Shown: positions 30,261 through 39,651 of the stretch, piece after piece
Layout of the letters: every line of letters starts with the position of its first letter
Position numbering within the stretch: position 1 is the stretch's first letter
Source: Komagataeibacter medellinensis NBRC 3288
Lineage (GTDB): Bacteria > Pseudomonadota > Alphaproteobacteria > Acetobacterales > Acetobacteraceae
Length of the DNA stretch: 64,000 nt
Assembly: GCF_000182745.2 (NCBI RefSeq)
Contig: NC_016027.1
Span: forward strand, 871,001-935,000
Direction of reading: 5' to 3'
Notes under the pieces: generated by a model
Told to the model about the DNA's origin: nothing
Seen by the model: the letters and a program-made list of their open reading frames with translations, nothing else
The model's database searches: none
Position numbers and translations under genes: made by a program

Positions 30261-30345
30261 TCTTCCTGGAACCTATTGATTCCAAAAGCATATTTTATTG
30301 TCAAAGAATCTACCAACTTTTCCAGCCTTAACCCTACCCCATTCC
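30261..30345 (-). promoter_or_regulatory. Leader of CRISPR array 3
   Basis: On the minus strand it carries AAAGTTGGTAGATTCTTTGA, an AT-rich stretch and an IHF-like AATCAATAGGTTC next to the first repeat, matching the leaders of arrays 1 and 2. Further upstream the similarity fades and the cas2-derived part is not recognisable. Confidence 0.7.
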
Positions 30346-30431
30346 GGCCATTAAAAAAGGGGGCGTTTCAGTATGGCAGACGGGCAGTATCGGGACGACC
30401 CAAGGTACGGCACCGGACGCAGCATGGGCTT

Positions 30432-30935
30432 TCAGCCGCCGTAGAAAACCTTCTCGCCCAGGTCCTTCATCTGCAGCACCGATTCATCCGGCCGACCGGT
30501 GATGGAGCGGGTCAGGTGCACGTCAATGACTTCGGCAATGAAGGTGTGGTGGTCGCCCAGTTCCACAACATGGCGCACCTTCAGTTCCACCGCCGCAGGG
30601 GCCGCGCTCAGGATGGGCGCGCCATTGGCTGCCCAGCCAATATCCTGCCCGGCCAGTTTCCCATCCGCGTATTCGGCGTGCTTGAAGAAGGTAAAGGCCA
30701 GCCCGCCCTGCCCCTGGCCCAGAATGTTGAGTACAAGGTCCCCGCTCCGGCGCGCCACATCGTAAAGGGCGGAATCTGTCTTGATGCCAAGGGCCAGTAG
30801 CGGCGGGGCAAAGCTGGTCTGGGTTACCCAGTTGATGGTGGCGGCGGCAAGGCCGCCCTGTTCCGTGCCCGCGCTCAGCACATACAGCCCGTAGGGGATC
30901 ATCCGCAGTGCGGTTTTCCTGGCCTGTTCATCCAT
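30432..30935 (-). CDS. Flavin reductase-like FMN-binding protein
   Basis: Predicted NAD(P)H-dependent FMN/FAD reductase or FMN-binding oxidoreductase of the flavin-reductase-like split-barrel family. The 167-residue product has RMIPYGLYVLSAGT, the FMN-contacting stretch AAATINWVTQTSFAPPLLAL near residue 35, LVLNILG, and GDHHTFIAEVIDV, in the order seen in the family. The ATG at 30935 lies 7 bases after AGGAG; another in-frame ATG at 30941 is too close to it. It diverges from the aldehyde dehydrogenase gene. The electron-accepting partner is unknown. Confidence 0.85.
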   Translation of the reverse strand: MDEQARKTALRMIPYGLYVLSAGTEQGGLAAATINWVTQTSFAPPLLALGIKTDSALYDVARRSGDLVLNILGQGQGGLAFTFFKHAEYADGKLAGQDIGWAANGAPILSAAPAAVELKVRHVVELGDHHTFIAEVIDVHLTRSITGRPDESVLQMKDLGEKVFYGG

Positions 30936-31305
30936 GCCCATTCTCCTTTCCAGTCGGTTACATACCAGCATGCGCGGCGGCGCGGGACCTGTCCAGCAAT
31001 GCCATGCGCCTGCCCAACGCGTACCGCCATGCGCACATGGTATTCAAACCATCGTGATCGCATGCCCCACCGGCGCGCCACGCCCCCGGCCCAGTCCCCC
31101 ACAACCCAAGCCATAGCCCATCCGCCCGGTATAAGACATTGACACAATACGGCTGGATATAGTCACGCTATGGGCAGCCATGCACCAGCCGGCACCTACC
31201 GGGCGCAACCCGGTGCTGTAACGTGCGTCTGTTCGTTCAGGAAACGCAAACCTTCCCCGGCCATAAAGCCATCTTCCGCCCCGCAAACCACGCAAGGACA
31301 TGAAC
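30936..31305. other. Intergenic region between divergent genes
   Basis: About 370 bases separating the divergent flavin reductase and aldehyde dehydrogenase genes. It must hold both promoters. I see no repeat, RNA gene or convincing operator. Confidence 0.4.
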
Positions 31306-32676
31306 ATGAGTCCCTACCGCACCATCAATCCGGCCACCGGCAAGACGGAAAAAGTCTTTGATCTGCATGATGACAAGACAATGCTGGCCAAACTGTCCAC
31401 CGCCCATCAGTTATGGGAAAGCGATTGGCGGCACCGCCCCATTGCACAGCGCAAGGCGATCATGCTCAAGGCCGCCGGGAACCTGCGCCGCGACCGCGAA
31501 AAGCATGCCCGCCTGATTTCCATTGAAATGGGCAAGGTCCTGCCCGAGGCCCTGGCCGAGATTGACCTTTCGGCCGATATTCTGACCTATTACGCCCAGA
31601 AGGCCGAAACCTTCCTCGCCCCGCGCGAACTAAGCGTATCAAACGGGCACGCTACCGTGACCAGCGAGTCACTGGGTGTCATTTACTGTGTGGAACCGTG
31701 GAATTTCCCCTACTACCAGCTGGCCCGCGTGGCTGCGCCCAACCTGATGGCGGGCAACGTGGTCATGGTCAAGCATGCGCCGGGTGTGCCGCAATGCGCC
31801 GTGGCGTTTGAGGAACTGTTCCATGAAGCGGGTGCCCCCACAGGCACCTACACCAACCTGTTCATTACCAACGACCAGTCTGAAAAGCTGATCGAACGCC
31901 CCGAAGTGCGCGGCGTGGCCTTGACGGGCAGCGAGCGCGCGGGCAGCGCCGTAGCGGCGCAGGCGGGGCGCGCGCTCAAGAAAAGTACGATGGAACTGGG
32001 TGGCTCGGACGCCTTCATCGTGCTGGATGATGCCGACCTGAACAAGGTCATTCCGCTGGCCGTGCAGGGGCGCATGGCCAATAACGGGCAGGTCTGCACG
32101 GCGGCCAAGCGCATGATCGTGCATACATCGCTGGTTGAGGAATTTACCACGAAGCTGAAGGCCGCCCTGAACGAATTCCAGTACGGCGACCCGCTGGAAC
32201 AAGGCGTGACCCATGGCCCGATGAGCAGCGAAGTGGCGATGAAGCACGCTATGGCGCAGGTAGAAAAAGCGGTGGCAAACGGCGCAAAACTGGTTACGGG
32301 CGGCAAGCAGATCGAACGCGAGGGCTTTTTCATGAAAGCCGCGATCCTGACGCATGTGGCGAAGGACAATCCCATTTTTTATGAGGAAATCTTCGGCCCC
32401 GTTGCCATCATCTACCCTGCCGCCAGCGAGGATGAAGCCGTGGCCCTGGCCAATGACTCGCCTTATGGGCTGGGTGGTTCCATCCACACGACGGATGTGG
32501 AACGCGGCCGCAAGGTGGCGGCCCGGATTGATACCGGAATGGTGTTCATCAACAGCACCACCGGCACCGCACCCGACCTGCCCTTTGGCGGGATCAAGAA
32601 CTCGGGTTACGGGCGTGAACTTTCGGAATTCGGCATTGAGGAATTCCTCAACCGCAAGCTGGTCCACACGCCCTGA
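31306..32676 (+). CDS. NAD(P)-dependent aldehyde dehydrogenase (succinate-semialdehyde dehydrogenase type)
   Basis: Oxidises an aldehyde, likely succinic semialdehyde, to the acid in the cytosol. The 456-residue product has the family motifs EPWNFPYYQL near residue 128, catalytic glutamate in TMELGGSDAF near residue 227, catalytic cysteine in NNGQVCTAAKR near residue 261, and EEIFGPVA near residue 360. It starts SPYRTINPATGK, as in short succinate-semialdehyde dehydrogenases. Both an ATG at 31300 and one at 31306 follow AAGGA; the second has the better spacing. A strong hairpin follows the stop codon. Substrate assignment is by family only. Confidence 0.9.
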   Translation: MSPYRTINPATGKTEKVFDLHDDKTMLAKLSTAHQLWESDWRHRPIAQRKAIMLKAAGNLRRDREKHARLISIEMGKVLPEALAEIDLSADILTYYAQKAETFLAPRELSVSNGHATVTSESLGVIYCVEPWNFPYYQLARVAAPNLMAGNVVMVKHAPGVPQCAVAFEELFHEAGAPTGTYTNLFITNDQSEKLIERPEVRGVALTGSERAGSAVAAQAGRALKKSTMELGGSDAFIVLDDADLNKVIPLAVQGRMANNGQVCTAAKRMIVHTSLVEEFTTKLKAALNEFQYGDPLEQGVTHGPMSSEVAMKHAMAQVEKAVANGAKLVTGGKQIEREGFFMKAAILTHVAKDNPIFYEEIFGPVAIIYPAASEDEAVALANDSPYGLGGSIHTTDVERGRKVAARIDTGMVFINSTTGTAPDLPFGGIKNSGYGRELSEFGIEEFLNRKLVHTP

Positions 32677-32685
32677 TCCCGGCAT

Positions 32686-32716
32686 GGCGCCCTGCCTGCA
32701 CGGCAGGGTGCCTTTA
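32686..32716 (+). terminator. Intrinsic terminator after the aldehyde dehydrogenase gene
   Basis: GGCGCCCTGCC pairs with GGCAGGGTGCC around a TGCAC loop and is followed by TTTAAAAT. It begins 10 bases after the stop codon. Confidence 0.75.
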
Positions 32717-32722
32717 AAATAG

Positions 32723-32804
32723 GAAGAAGTTTTTGGTAAAGCTTTTTTCAAAAGCTTCAGAGAACGCCGCTTTTTCAAAAAAGGCGGTACCCAAAAACTT
32801 CTAT
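32723..32804. terminator. Double-hairpin intergenic repeat between convergent genes
   Basis: The best-preserved copy of the family: AGAAGTTTTTGG at one end and CCAAAAACTTCT at the other, with two internal stems (AAGCTTTTTTCAAAAGCTT and GCCGC...GGCGG). The outer ends are also complementary, so the whole element can fold back on itself. It lies between the ends of the aldehyde dehydrogenase gene and bcsC. Confidence 0.8.
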
Positions 32805-32810
32805 CCTCTT

Positions 32811-35800
32811 TTAATACACGCGCCCCGGCGCGTAATGCAGCATGAGCATGCCATGCACCTCATCCCAACTACCCGAGCGCGAATACCCTCCCTCTGCCCC
32901 CAGCCGTAACGAAGGCGTAAGCTGGTACATGGCACGCGCCAGAACATTGCCCGCAAGGCCGCCGGTGGACTGACCGGCATAACGCTGCCGGGCCGCAATA
33001 CCGCCCTGCCCCAGCGGGAACATGGCGGTGGCGTTTTCGGTATAGTGCTGGTAGCCCGCCTCGCCCTTGAACAGCCATGTCCACCGCCCGGCATGCCCGT
33101 CATAGGTCAGCGGCATCAGGGCCGCCATAAACGCATGCGGCGAGAAGTAGCCCCCCTGCCCCCACGTAAAGAAATACGTGTTGCGGTGGTAGCCGAAATA
33201 CACAAGGTCCACCCCCAGCCGCAGGTGCTGGGCATCGTGGCGGTGCCACACCAGCGCGGAGCCACCGGCACCGGCCTCGGCCTCATGGTTGGCTACCGTA
33301 TTCGTGCCCTGCATCACCGCGTAACCACCACCGGCATACAGGTTGTAGCCCGGCTGTGCCCACTCCAACTGCCCATGCCCGCGGTTGCGCGTCACCCCGC
33401 CCCACACCCGTCCCGTACCGGGGTCGCGCGCGCCGGAATAGGACAGCAGGCTGTCGGTCACCGCACGCCGCTCACCCGTCAGACGCAGGGTCAGGTCATG
33501 CGTCAGGTGCGGCGTAAGCTCGATCCCGCCCAGCACGTTGGTAGTGGTGAACCCCAGCGGAGTTGAACCGACATCGGCTGCCAGAAACCGCCACTGGTAA
33601 TGTGCCGAAAGGGCCACACCGGCCACGGCGGCGGGCACATGAAAGCCCGGCCGCACACCGTTGGCCATCACACTGCCATATTGCTGCGCGGTAGTGGCGG
33701 AAGCCAGCGGATCACCCGACATGAGCACGCTCGGCATGACCGAAAGCGCAAGCTGGTGCTGGGTGGAGGAGAACGGCACGATGGCGGTCATGGGAATGTT
33801 GACCACCGTCATGTGCCCCAGTCCCGGCTGGCCGGAACGGTCACGGATTTCCAGGTTGCCATCCGCCTGTGGCGCCAGCACGCGCCCAAGGTAGCCCGCC
33901 TGCCGGTCCAGAGCCTGCACGGGGGTCAGGCGCGGATCATAATGATAAACCTCCGGCATACCGGCCCCCATGCCGGGCACGAAATTCGTGCTGATGTCGG
34001 GCCATTCATCGCCTGCCTGTGCGTGGTAGGGGGCACAGCCCGCATCGATGCGCGTGCCGTGGCCGGTGCTGTCGTCCTCACCGTCGCGCACGGTGCAGTC
34101 CAGCGTGCGGGCATGCTGCACGTCCGCCAGGCGGCGGCGGTCGCGGCCGTCCAGACCGTCAATCTCAGCCTGTATCTCCCATGTATCGCCCCATTGCGGG
34201 TGCATTGCCCGCAGGTCACGGGCCATGGTACGCGCCGTGTGTTCATCACCCGCAGCAAGACTGTCACGCGCAAGGGCGGACAGGGCCATCATATCCTCGG
34301 GGCGTCGTGTCAGCGCGCGGCGGTCATACACCACAGCCCTGGCTGGCAGGCGCGCCGCCGCATCAACGCGCCCGCGTGCCAGCAGCAGATCGACATCATC
34401 CGGGGTCTGCGCCAGCAGCGGGTCCAGCAGGCGACGGGCAGCATCGGGGTGGCCGCCAATGTCGTCACGGTCGGCCTGCGCAATGGTCAGGCTACGCTGC
34501 ATGTCACGCAGGGTGCGCGCCTGCGTGGGGGTAAGCGCACGGCCCTGCATGATGGTGGGCAGACTATCCAGTACATGCTGTGCCGCTGGCGTATCGCCCA
34601 TCTGCAGGAACAGCCCGGCGTAGGACAGGCTCTGGTTCACGCCCACATGCTCCGCGCTGCCCGCAAGGGCACGTTGCAACACGCCCGATATGGCGGACAC
34701 GGGCGCATGGCGCTTAAGCAGCGCATCGACCACCAGCCGCGCCCGTGTCCCTTCCGGGTCAGGCAGAACGGGCATGGCTTCAAGCATGGGAATAGCCTGT
34801 GCGTCATCAACCGGCAGGGTACGGATCTGGTGCCACAGCCTGACCTGCGCCACCCCATCTGCCATCTGGGCGGTCATGTCCGCACGCGGCAGACGGGCCA
34901 GCAGTGCATCGGCGCGCGGCATGTCCTGATCCAGCAGGGCGAAGCTGAAGCACGCCCGCAGGTCTTCATCCGTGCGGGGCGCGGGTGTGCACAGCGGGGC
35001 CATGAGCGTGCGCGCGCGGGTGGCCTGCCCCTGCGCCAGCCACAACTGGGCCAGATGCAGGCGCAGCCAGCCGTTATGGGGTGCGTCACGCATTGCATGT
35101 TCCAGCAGCACGGCACGCTTTTCGGGGTCGGTCTCGATCTCGGCCATGGCACCCAGCATCCCGGCCTCAAGCTCGGTCACGCCGGAGTAGCGCGCGGCGC
35201 GCAGGCGGTTCACCCAGATCCTGGCCTCGCTGATCTTCCCTTCCTTGATCAGCACATCGGACAGGGCGGCCGCAGCAGGCATGTCACCCGGTACCATCTG
35301 CAACACCGTGCGCCAGTGCGCCTCGGCCTGTGGCAACTGGTGGCGCGACTGTTCTATGATGGCGCGCACCCTGTATGTATCGACAATGCGGCCATGGTCC
35401 TTTTCCACGGCGGGCAGCATAGCCCATGCCGCGTCATACTGGTGGCGGGCCACCAGCGCCCATAGGCGGGCAAGCTGCGGGTCACCGCCCGGCGCATCCA
35501 GCCCGGCAAGGGCAGTGCGGATGCCCCCGTTATCGGGTGCCAGCGCCTGCGCCTGTGTCAGGAAAGCGCGCGCGGCCTTTATGTCACCCCGGCGCTGCGC
35601 CACAAGGCCCAGCCCCTCCAGCGCCTCGGGGCGGGGCGTGTCGGGCTGCATGGAGGCATGGAAGTCAGCTTCCGCCTGGTCCAGTTCCCCATGCGCCAGC
35701 GCGCTGTAGCCCGAGCCGACCAGCGCCATGCGTTCGGCCAGTGCGCGGGCGGCTTCCTCTGCCTTCAGGCGGCTGGCCATTTCCGTATCATCGGGGTGCA

Positions 35801-36206
35801 ATGCCAGCCATTCGCGGTAATAAGGCGCGGATTGCGGGTCGGTGCCCATCCATTCCAGCGTCTTGCGCCATGACTGAACCGTTTCATCGCGGATAAAATC
35901 CGGCGTGGCGGGGGATGTGGCAAGCGCACGCATGTCCTCTACCGCGTCGGACCGCGTGGCGGGGCGGTAGCTCAGCGCCTGCGCCAGCGCCATACGCACT
36001 TCAAGGTCATGGGGTAGCAGGCTGCCCAGCGCGCGCAGGCGCTGCGTGCCCTCCTCATAGCCAAGGATGGAGCCGGACAGCACACGGTCATATTCCACCT
36101 CCGCTTCGGGCAGCGGGTGCCCGCCATGGAAGATGGCGCGGTACAGCAGGGTTGCCTGCAGCATCCGGCCCGCATCGGCCATGGCGCGCGCGCATCCGGC
36201 CCGCAC
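32811..36206 (-). CDS. bcsC: Cellulose synthase subunit BcsC, 5'-truncated
   Basis: BcsC is the outer-membrane exporter of cellulose: periplasmic TPR repeats followed by a beta-barrel. This frame (up to 1131 residues from a GTG at 36206) has TPR-like helices over about residues 20-720 (for example LQATLLYRAIFHGGHPLPEA) and the BcsC C-terminal barrel domain from about 760 (EVYHYDPRLTPVQALD, DRSGQPGLG, LSYSGARDPGTGRVWG) to the end. The signal peptide and first TPR repeats are missing, and the frame begins directly behind a cut BcsB fragment in another frame. Without a signal peptide it could not reach the outer membrane, so this copy is probably non-functional. Type II or III bcs loci are the likely source. 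Confidence 0.85.
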   Translation of the reverse strand: MRAGCARAMADAGRMLQATLLYRAIFHGGHPLPEAEVEYDRVLSGSILGYEEGTQRLRALGSLLPHDLEVRMALAQALSYRPATRSDAVEDMRALATSPATPDFIRDETVQSWRKTLEWMGTDPQSAPYYREWLALHPDDTEMASRLKAEEAARALAERMALVGSGYSALAHGELDQAEADFHASMQPDTPRPEALEGLGLVAQRRGDIKAARAFLTQAQALAPDNGGIRTALAGLDAPGGDPQLARLWALVARHQYDAAWAMLPAVEKDHGRIVDTYRVRAIIEQSRHQLPQAEAHWRTVLQMVPGDMPAAAALSDVLIKEGKISEARIWVNRLRAARYSGVTELEAGMLGAMAEIETDPEKRAVLLEHAMRDAPHNGWLRLHLAQLWLAQGQATRARTLMAPLCTPAPRTDEDLRACFSFALLDQDMPRADALLARLPRADMTAQMADGVAQVRLWHQIRTLPVDDAQAIPMLEAMPVLPDPEGTRARLVVDALLKRHAPVSAISGVLQRALAGSAEHVGVNQSLSYAGLFLQMGDTPAAQHVLDSLPTIMQGRALTPTQARTLRDMQRSLTIAQADRDDIGGHPDAARRLLDPLLAQTPDDVDLLLARGRVDAAARLPARAVVYDRRALTRRPEDMMALSALARDSLAAGDEHTARTMARDLRAMHPQWGDTWEIQAEIDGLDGRDRRRLADVQHARTLDCTVRDGEDDSTGHGTRIDAGCAPYHAQAGDEWPDISTNFVPGMGAGMPEVYHYDPRLTPVQALDRQAGYLGRVLAPQADGNLEIRDRSGQPGLGHMTVVNIPMTAIVPFSSTQHQLALSVMPSVLMSGDPLASATTAQQYGSVMANGVRPGFHVPAAVAGVALSAHYQWRFLAADVGSTPLGFTTTNVLGGIELTPHLTHDLTLRLTGERRAVTDSLLSYSGARDPGTGRVWGGVTRNRGHGQLEWAQPGYNLYAGGGYAVMQGTNTVANHEAEAGAGGSALVWHRHDAQHLRLGVDLVYFGYHRNTYFFTWGQGGYFSPHAFMAALMPLTYDGHAGRWTWLFKGEAGYQHYTENATAMFPLGQGGIAARQRYAGQSTGGLAGNVLARAMYQLTPSLRLGAEGGYSRSGSWDEVHGMLMLHYAPGRVY

Positions 36207-38902
36207 GCGGGTGCCGCCGCACCGCCACCTGCGGGCAGCATGAACAGGCGGAAATTGATCGTGTTGCGCGTATCAAGAAACAGCGGGCTGACCGGCAGGC
36301 TGACAGGACCAAAACCGCCATCCGCTGCCGGGCAGACCACGCCCACATCCTGATTGTTGACACTCACGGCCACAGCAACCCGGCCCGCCGCCTGCCCCAT
36401 ATGCATGGTGCCGGAAATGGCAAGCTGGCCTGCGGTAATAATGATATCGCGCCCCACCCGCGCATCCAGACCCTGCAGCGGGGCATCCGCGCGCAGAACC
36501 ATGCCGTCCACCTGCCCCATGTCCGCCAGGGTCCGGGTACGGGTAACCGGTTGGTGCGAAACCCGGTCCACATCCGCAACACTCAGCAACCCGTCATCTT
36601 CCACGCTAACGGAGCCTTCGGCCGCCTCCACCGGGGCCATGTCCGGCGGCGTGACGGGAACGGCCTGCGCGCGTGCGCCCGTGGCGCACAGGGCAAACAG
36701 GGCCAGGGCCGCGAGCGTCCGGCCCGCATTGCGCAGCATGACCGTGCGGTCTGGCGGAATAACAAGCTGCTGGCGGGGCAGATACTCTTCCGGCGTAGGC
36801 TTTCCCTGCGTCACGGGAGCAGGCTGCGGGGTTGCTTCATGCGCGCGCGGAGCGGGGCGGAACAGCGCGCAGATGCTGGCCACCAGCAGGTACAGGCTGT
36901 GCAGCGGCTGGTCGGGCGCAAAATCGGCCCAGTCGGCCCATGCATCATCACGCCCGAACACAAGACCCACCACCTGTCGCTCCGTGGCAAGGTCGGGCAC
37001 GATCCATGCAAGGTGGGCGCGCGTACCGTTCCGGGCAATGATGGTGGCGCGCAGCGCAAGCGGGCCGGATGCCAACGTGGCGCGCAGGCAGACCTCATCG
37101 CCCACCGTGGCAGGCAGTGTCGCGGGCAGGTCAAGCTGGCAGCCACCCATCGATACATCCACACTGCGGCACACAACGCCCTGCTCCGCACCCATGGACA
37201 GCGTGAAGGGAATAGCGGCCGCAACACGGTGGTTGCGCCGGCACTGGCGGGTTTCGCGCGCGGCGGCCACGCCACCCAGCACGATGATCAGGCTGAACAG
37301 CACCCAGATGGAATTGACGGCCATGGCCCGAAACACGAGCGTTTCATGGTAATGGGTAATCGCCGCCCAGATACCGCAGACCAGCCCCACCGCCAGAATG
37401 GTGGCCATGATCACGCCGGGATAGGCTGCGCGCCACTCAAAGCGCTCGCGGTCCAGCAGGCCGCCCTTGTCGGTTACATTGAACTTGCCCTTGTGCGGAG
37501 CCAGCAGGGTGACGAACGTCATGCGCACAAGGAAGGGGGCGAGCATGGATTCGTAAATCTCGCTCCAGAACGAATACCGCCACCGCCCCTGCAGGCGCGA
37601 CATGGTCATGGTAGTATGGAACAGGTGCGGCAGGGCATAGACCGCCAGTTCATAAGGCGAGGCCGCGATCATGGTCACGCCCAGAAACAGGTACGCAAGC
37701 GGCGCCATAAGGAACATGATGCGCGGTATGGCGAAGAAGTAGTTCGTGGCCGCCGCCATGTAGCAGATCCGCTGCGTCAGCCGCAGGCCACGGCCCAGCA
37801 TGGGATTGTCGATCCGCAGCATCTGGATCATGCCGCGCGCCCAGCGCACGCGCTGACCCACCTGAAGCAACAGGGTTTCCGTCTCCAGCCCTGCCGCAAG
37901 CGGTTCGCGCAGGTAGGCGGTCCCCCAGCCCTGTCGCTGCATGCGCAGGGCGGTGTGGGCATCTTCTGTCACGGTCTCGGTCGCAAAGCCGTTGATGGAG
38001 GTAATAGCCCTGCGCCGCAGCAACGCGCATGACCCGCAGAAGAAGGTGGCGTTCCAGAAGTCGTTGCCATCTTGCAGCAGGCCATAGAACAGGTTGCTCT
38101 CGGGCGGGACCTGCATGCCGCGGCTCATGTTGCGACGGAAAGGATCGGGGGAATAGAAGTGATGCGGTGTCTGCAGCAGGGCGAGATTGGGATCGGCAAT
38201 CATCCACCCCACGGTCTTTTTAAGGAAGCTGCGCACGGGCACATGATCACAATCGAAAATGGCGATGATGTCGCCCGTCGTCATGCTGATGGCGTGGTTG
38301 AGGTTGCCCGCCTTGGCATGCTGGTTTTCCGCGCGGTTGATATAGCCCGCACCCACCTGCATGGCAAAATCGCGAAAGGCGCGCCGCCGCCCGTCATCAA
38401 GGATGTAAACATTGAGCTTATCCGCCGGCCAGTCCATGCTCAGGCACCCCAGCACCGTGGTGCGGACGATCGCGATATCCTCGTTATAGGTGGGCACATA
38501 GACATCGATAACAGGCCATGTGCTTTCATCTTCCGGCATGGGGTGAACCTGCCGGCGCAGCGGCCATGCCAACTGAAAATAGGTAAAGCCGACCCGGATG
38601 GTAGTATAGATTTCCCCCACCGCCAGCGCGAGCACCAGCACCGTCTGCAGCGCGCCATCAAAGTCCAGCGTGGAGGTGAACCGCCAGACCAGATAGCGCC
38701 CCGAGACCACAATGGACAGCACCATGAGGAAACAGCGCGACCAGCGCTCATCATGCCGGCGAACAAAGAAAAACAGGGCAGCGCCCCCTACTGCCACGAA
38801 GAACTGGTGGTCAGGGGAGAGGTAGGTGAGGCACACCACCGCCATGAGCAGGGCAAAGAGCGGACCGGAGACAAGGGGGGACTTTAAAATACGCCAGATC
38901 AT
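35972..38902 (-). CDS. bcsAB: Fused cellulose synthase BcsAB, BcsB part truncated
   Basis: BcsA polymerises UDP-glucose into cellulose and threads it through the inner membrane. Residues 1-700 are a complete BcsA: membrane helices, catalytic DDG (about 167), DCD (about 216), TED (about 311), QRVRW (about 348), and a PilZ domain with RRNHR and DVSMGG (about 555-650) that binds c-di-GMP. A BcsB part begins with a membrane segment near 722 and shows the first carbohydrate-binding region (VGRDIIITAGQLAISGTM). It stops at TINFRLF near residue 885; fused BcsAB proteins are normally about 1500 residues. The last 85 or so residues read bcsC in the wrong frame. About 600 residues of BcsB are gone. Confidence 0.88.
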   Translation of the reverse strand: MIWRILKSPLVSGPLFALLMAVVCLTYLSPDHQFFVAVGGAALFFFVRRHDERWSRCFLMVLSIVVSGRYLVWRFTSTLDFDGALQTVLVLALAVGEIYTTIRVGFTYFQLAWPLRRQVHPMPEDESTWPVIDVYVPTYNEDIAIVRTTVLGCLSMDWPADKLNVYILDDGRRRAFRDFAMQVGAGYINRAENQHAKAGNLNHAISMTTGDIIAIFDCDHVPVRSFLKKTVGWMIADPNLALLQTPHHFYSPDPFRRNMSRGMQVPPESNLFYGLLQDGNDFWNATFFCGSCALLRRRAITSINGFATETVTEDAHTALRMQRQGWGTAYLREPLAAGLETETLLLQVGQRVRWARGMIQMLRIDNPMLGRGLRLTQRICYMAAATNYFFAIPRIMFLMAPLAYLFLGVTMIAASPYELAVYALPHLFHTTMTMSRLQGRWRYSFWSEIYESMLAPFLVRMTFVTLLAPHKGKFNVTDKGGLLDRERFEWRAAYPGVIMATILAVGLVCGIWAAITHYHETLVFRAMAVNSIWVLFSLIIVLGGVAAARETRQCRRNHRVAAAIPFTLSMGAEQGVVCRSVDVSMGGCQLDLPATLPATVGDEVCLRATLASGPLALRATIIARNGTRAHLAWIVPDLATERQVVGLVFGRDDAWADWADFAPDQPLHSLYLLVASICALFRPAPRAHEATPQPAPVTQGKPTPEEYLPRQQLVIPPDRTVMLRNAGRTLAALALFALCATGARAQAVPVTPPDMAPVEAAEGSVSVEDDGLLSVADVDRVSHQPVTRTRTLADMGQVDGMVLRADAPLQGLDARVGRDIIITAGQLAISGTMHMGQAAGRVAVAVSVNNQDVGVVCPAADGGFGPVSLPVSPLFLDTRNTINFRLFMLPAGGGAAAPACGPDARAPWPMRAGCCRQPCCTAPSSMAGTRCPKRRWNMTVCCPAPSLAMRRARSACARWAACYPMTLKCVWRWRRR

Positions 38903-39651
38903 GGAATCTCAGGACTGTACTATCGTGTCATTGGCAGGTTGTTCGGAAAGCGGGCCAGTGTCTGCACAGGAGCAGGTTCCTGCCTTATGGATTAACATCC
39001 ATGACCACCGGAACCAGCCAACGGGAACCATTCATTACATGATCATTACTCATGAAAATCCTGCTTTCACTGAAATACACTAAACAAATTTGGAATTATA
39101 TTTTTATTATATTAATTCTTGTACCCATTATACTGAAAATATTTTCCTGTCAACGCCTGTCTAATGAAACGAACAAGATGTTCCCTGCCCTGTTCTGGTC
39201 CATGGAAGCGTGATCAGAATGACGGATGCCGGAGCGGCACGCCTGATGCAGGATTTATTTCCCAAAGCACAAGGCAGAACCACCATGGGGCGGGCTACTG
39301 ACTACAGACACCACGCGCTATGGTTGCATCAAGACCTATTTGTAACCACAGATACCTGATGCAGACAGGTTTTGACTTCCCGCCTACCTTCACCGCACGC
39401 GTCCTGCCCTGTTAACTGCCGTGTTTCCAGCTCTGCTGGCCAGTGGTACGGTTTTTGCATTGCCCTGCCCCGGCCCATGCGTCATGGTCACAAAGGATTG
39501 GCTTTCCCAGACCATTCGATGGCGCAACACTCGGAGAACGTGACGGTTTGCGCCTCGGTGGCGGGCAGCATCGGGTCGGGGGCAGCACGGAGCGGGCCTT
39601 CTCGCATGCCACACGCCAGAGTTGTGCCCGATAACAAAAAAAGGAAATTCC
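38903..39651. other. Long intergenic region between bcsAB and sodC
   Basis: About 750 bases without a gene I can support. An AT-rich stretch at about 39,075-39,150 probably includes the promoter for the leftward bcs genes. A short frame at 39,219-39,356 has no recognisable homology. The AAAGGAAA at 39,641 serves sodC. Confidence 0.45.

Noticed and set aside
33600-35465. A 621-codon plus-strand frame opposite bcsC
   Set aside because: No recognisable domain and composition typical of antisense to a high-GC gene.
35915-38032. A 705-codon plus-strand frame opposite bcsAB
   Set aside because: Antisense shadow; BcsA catalytic motifs are clear on the other strand.
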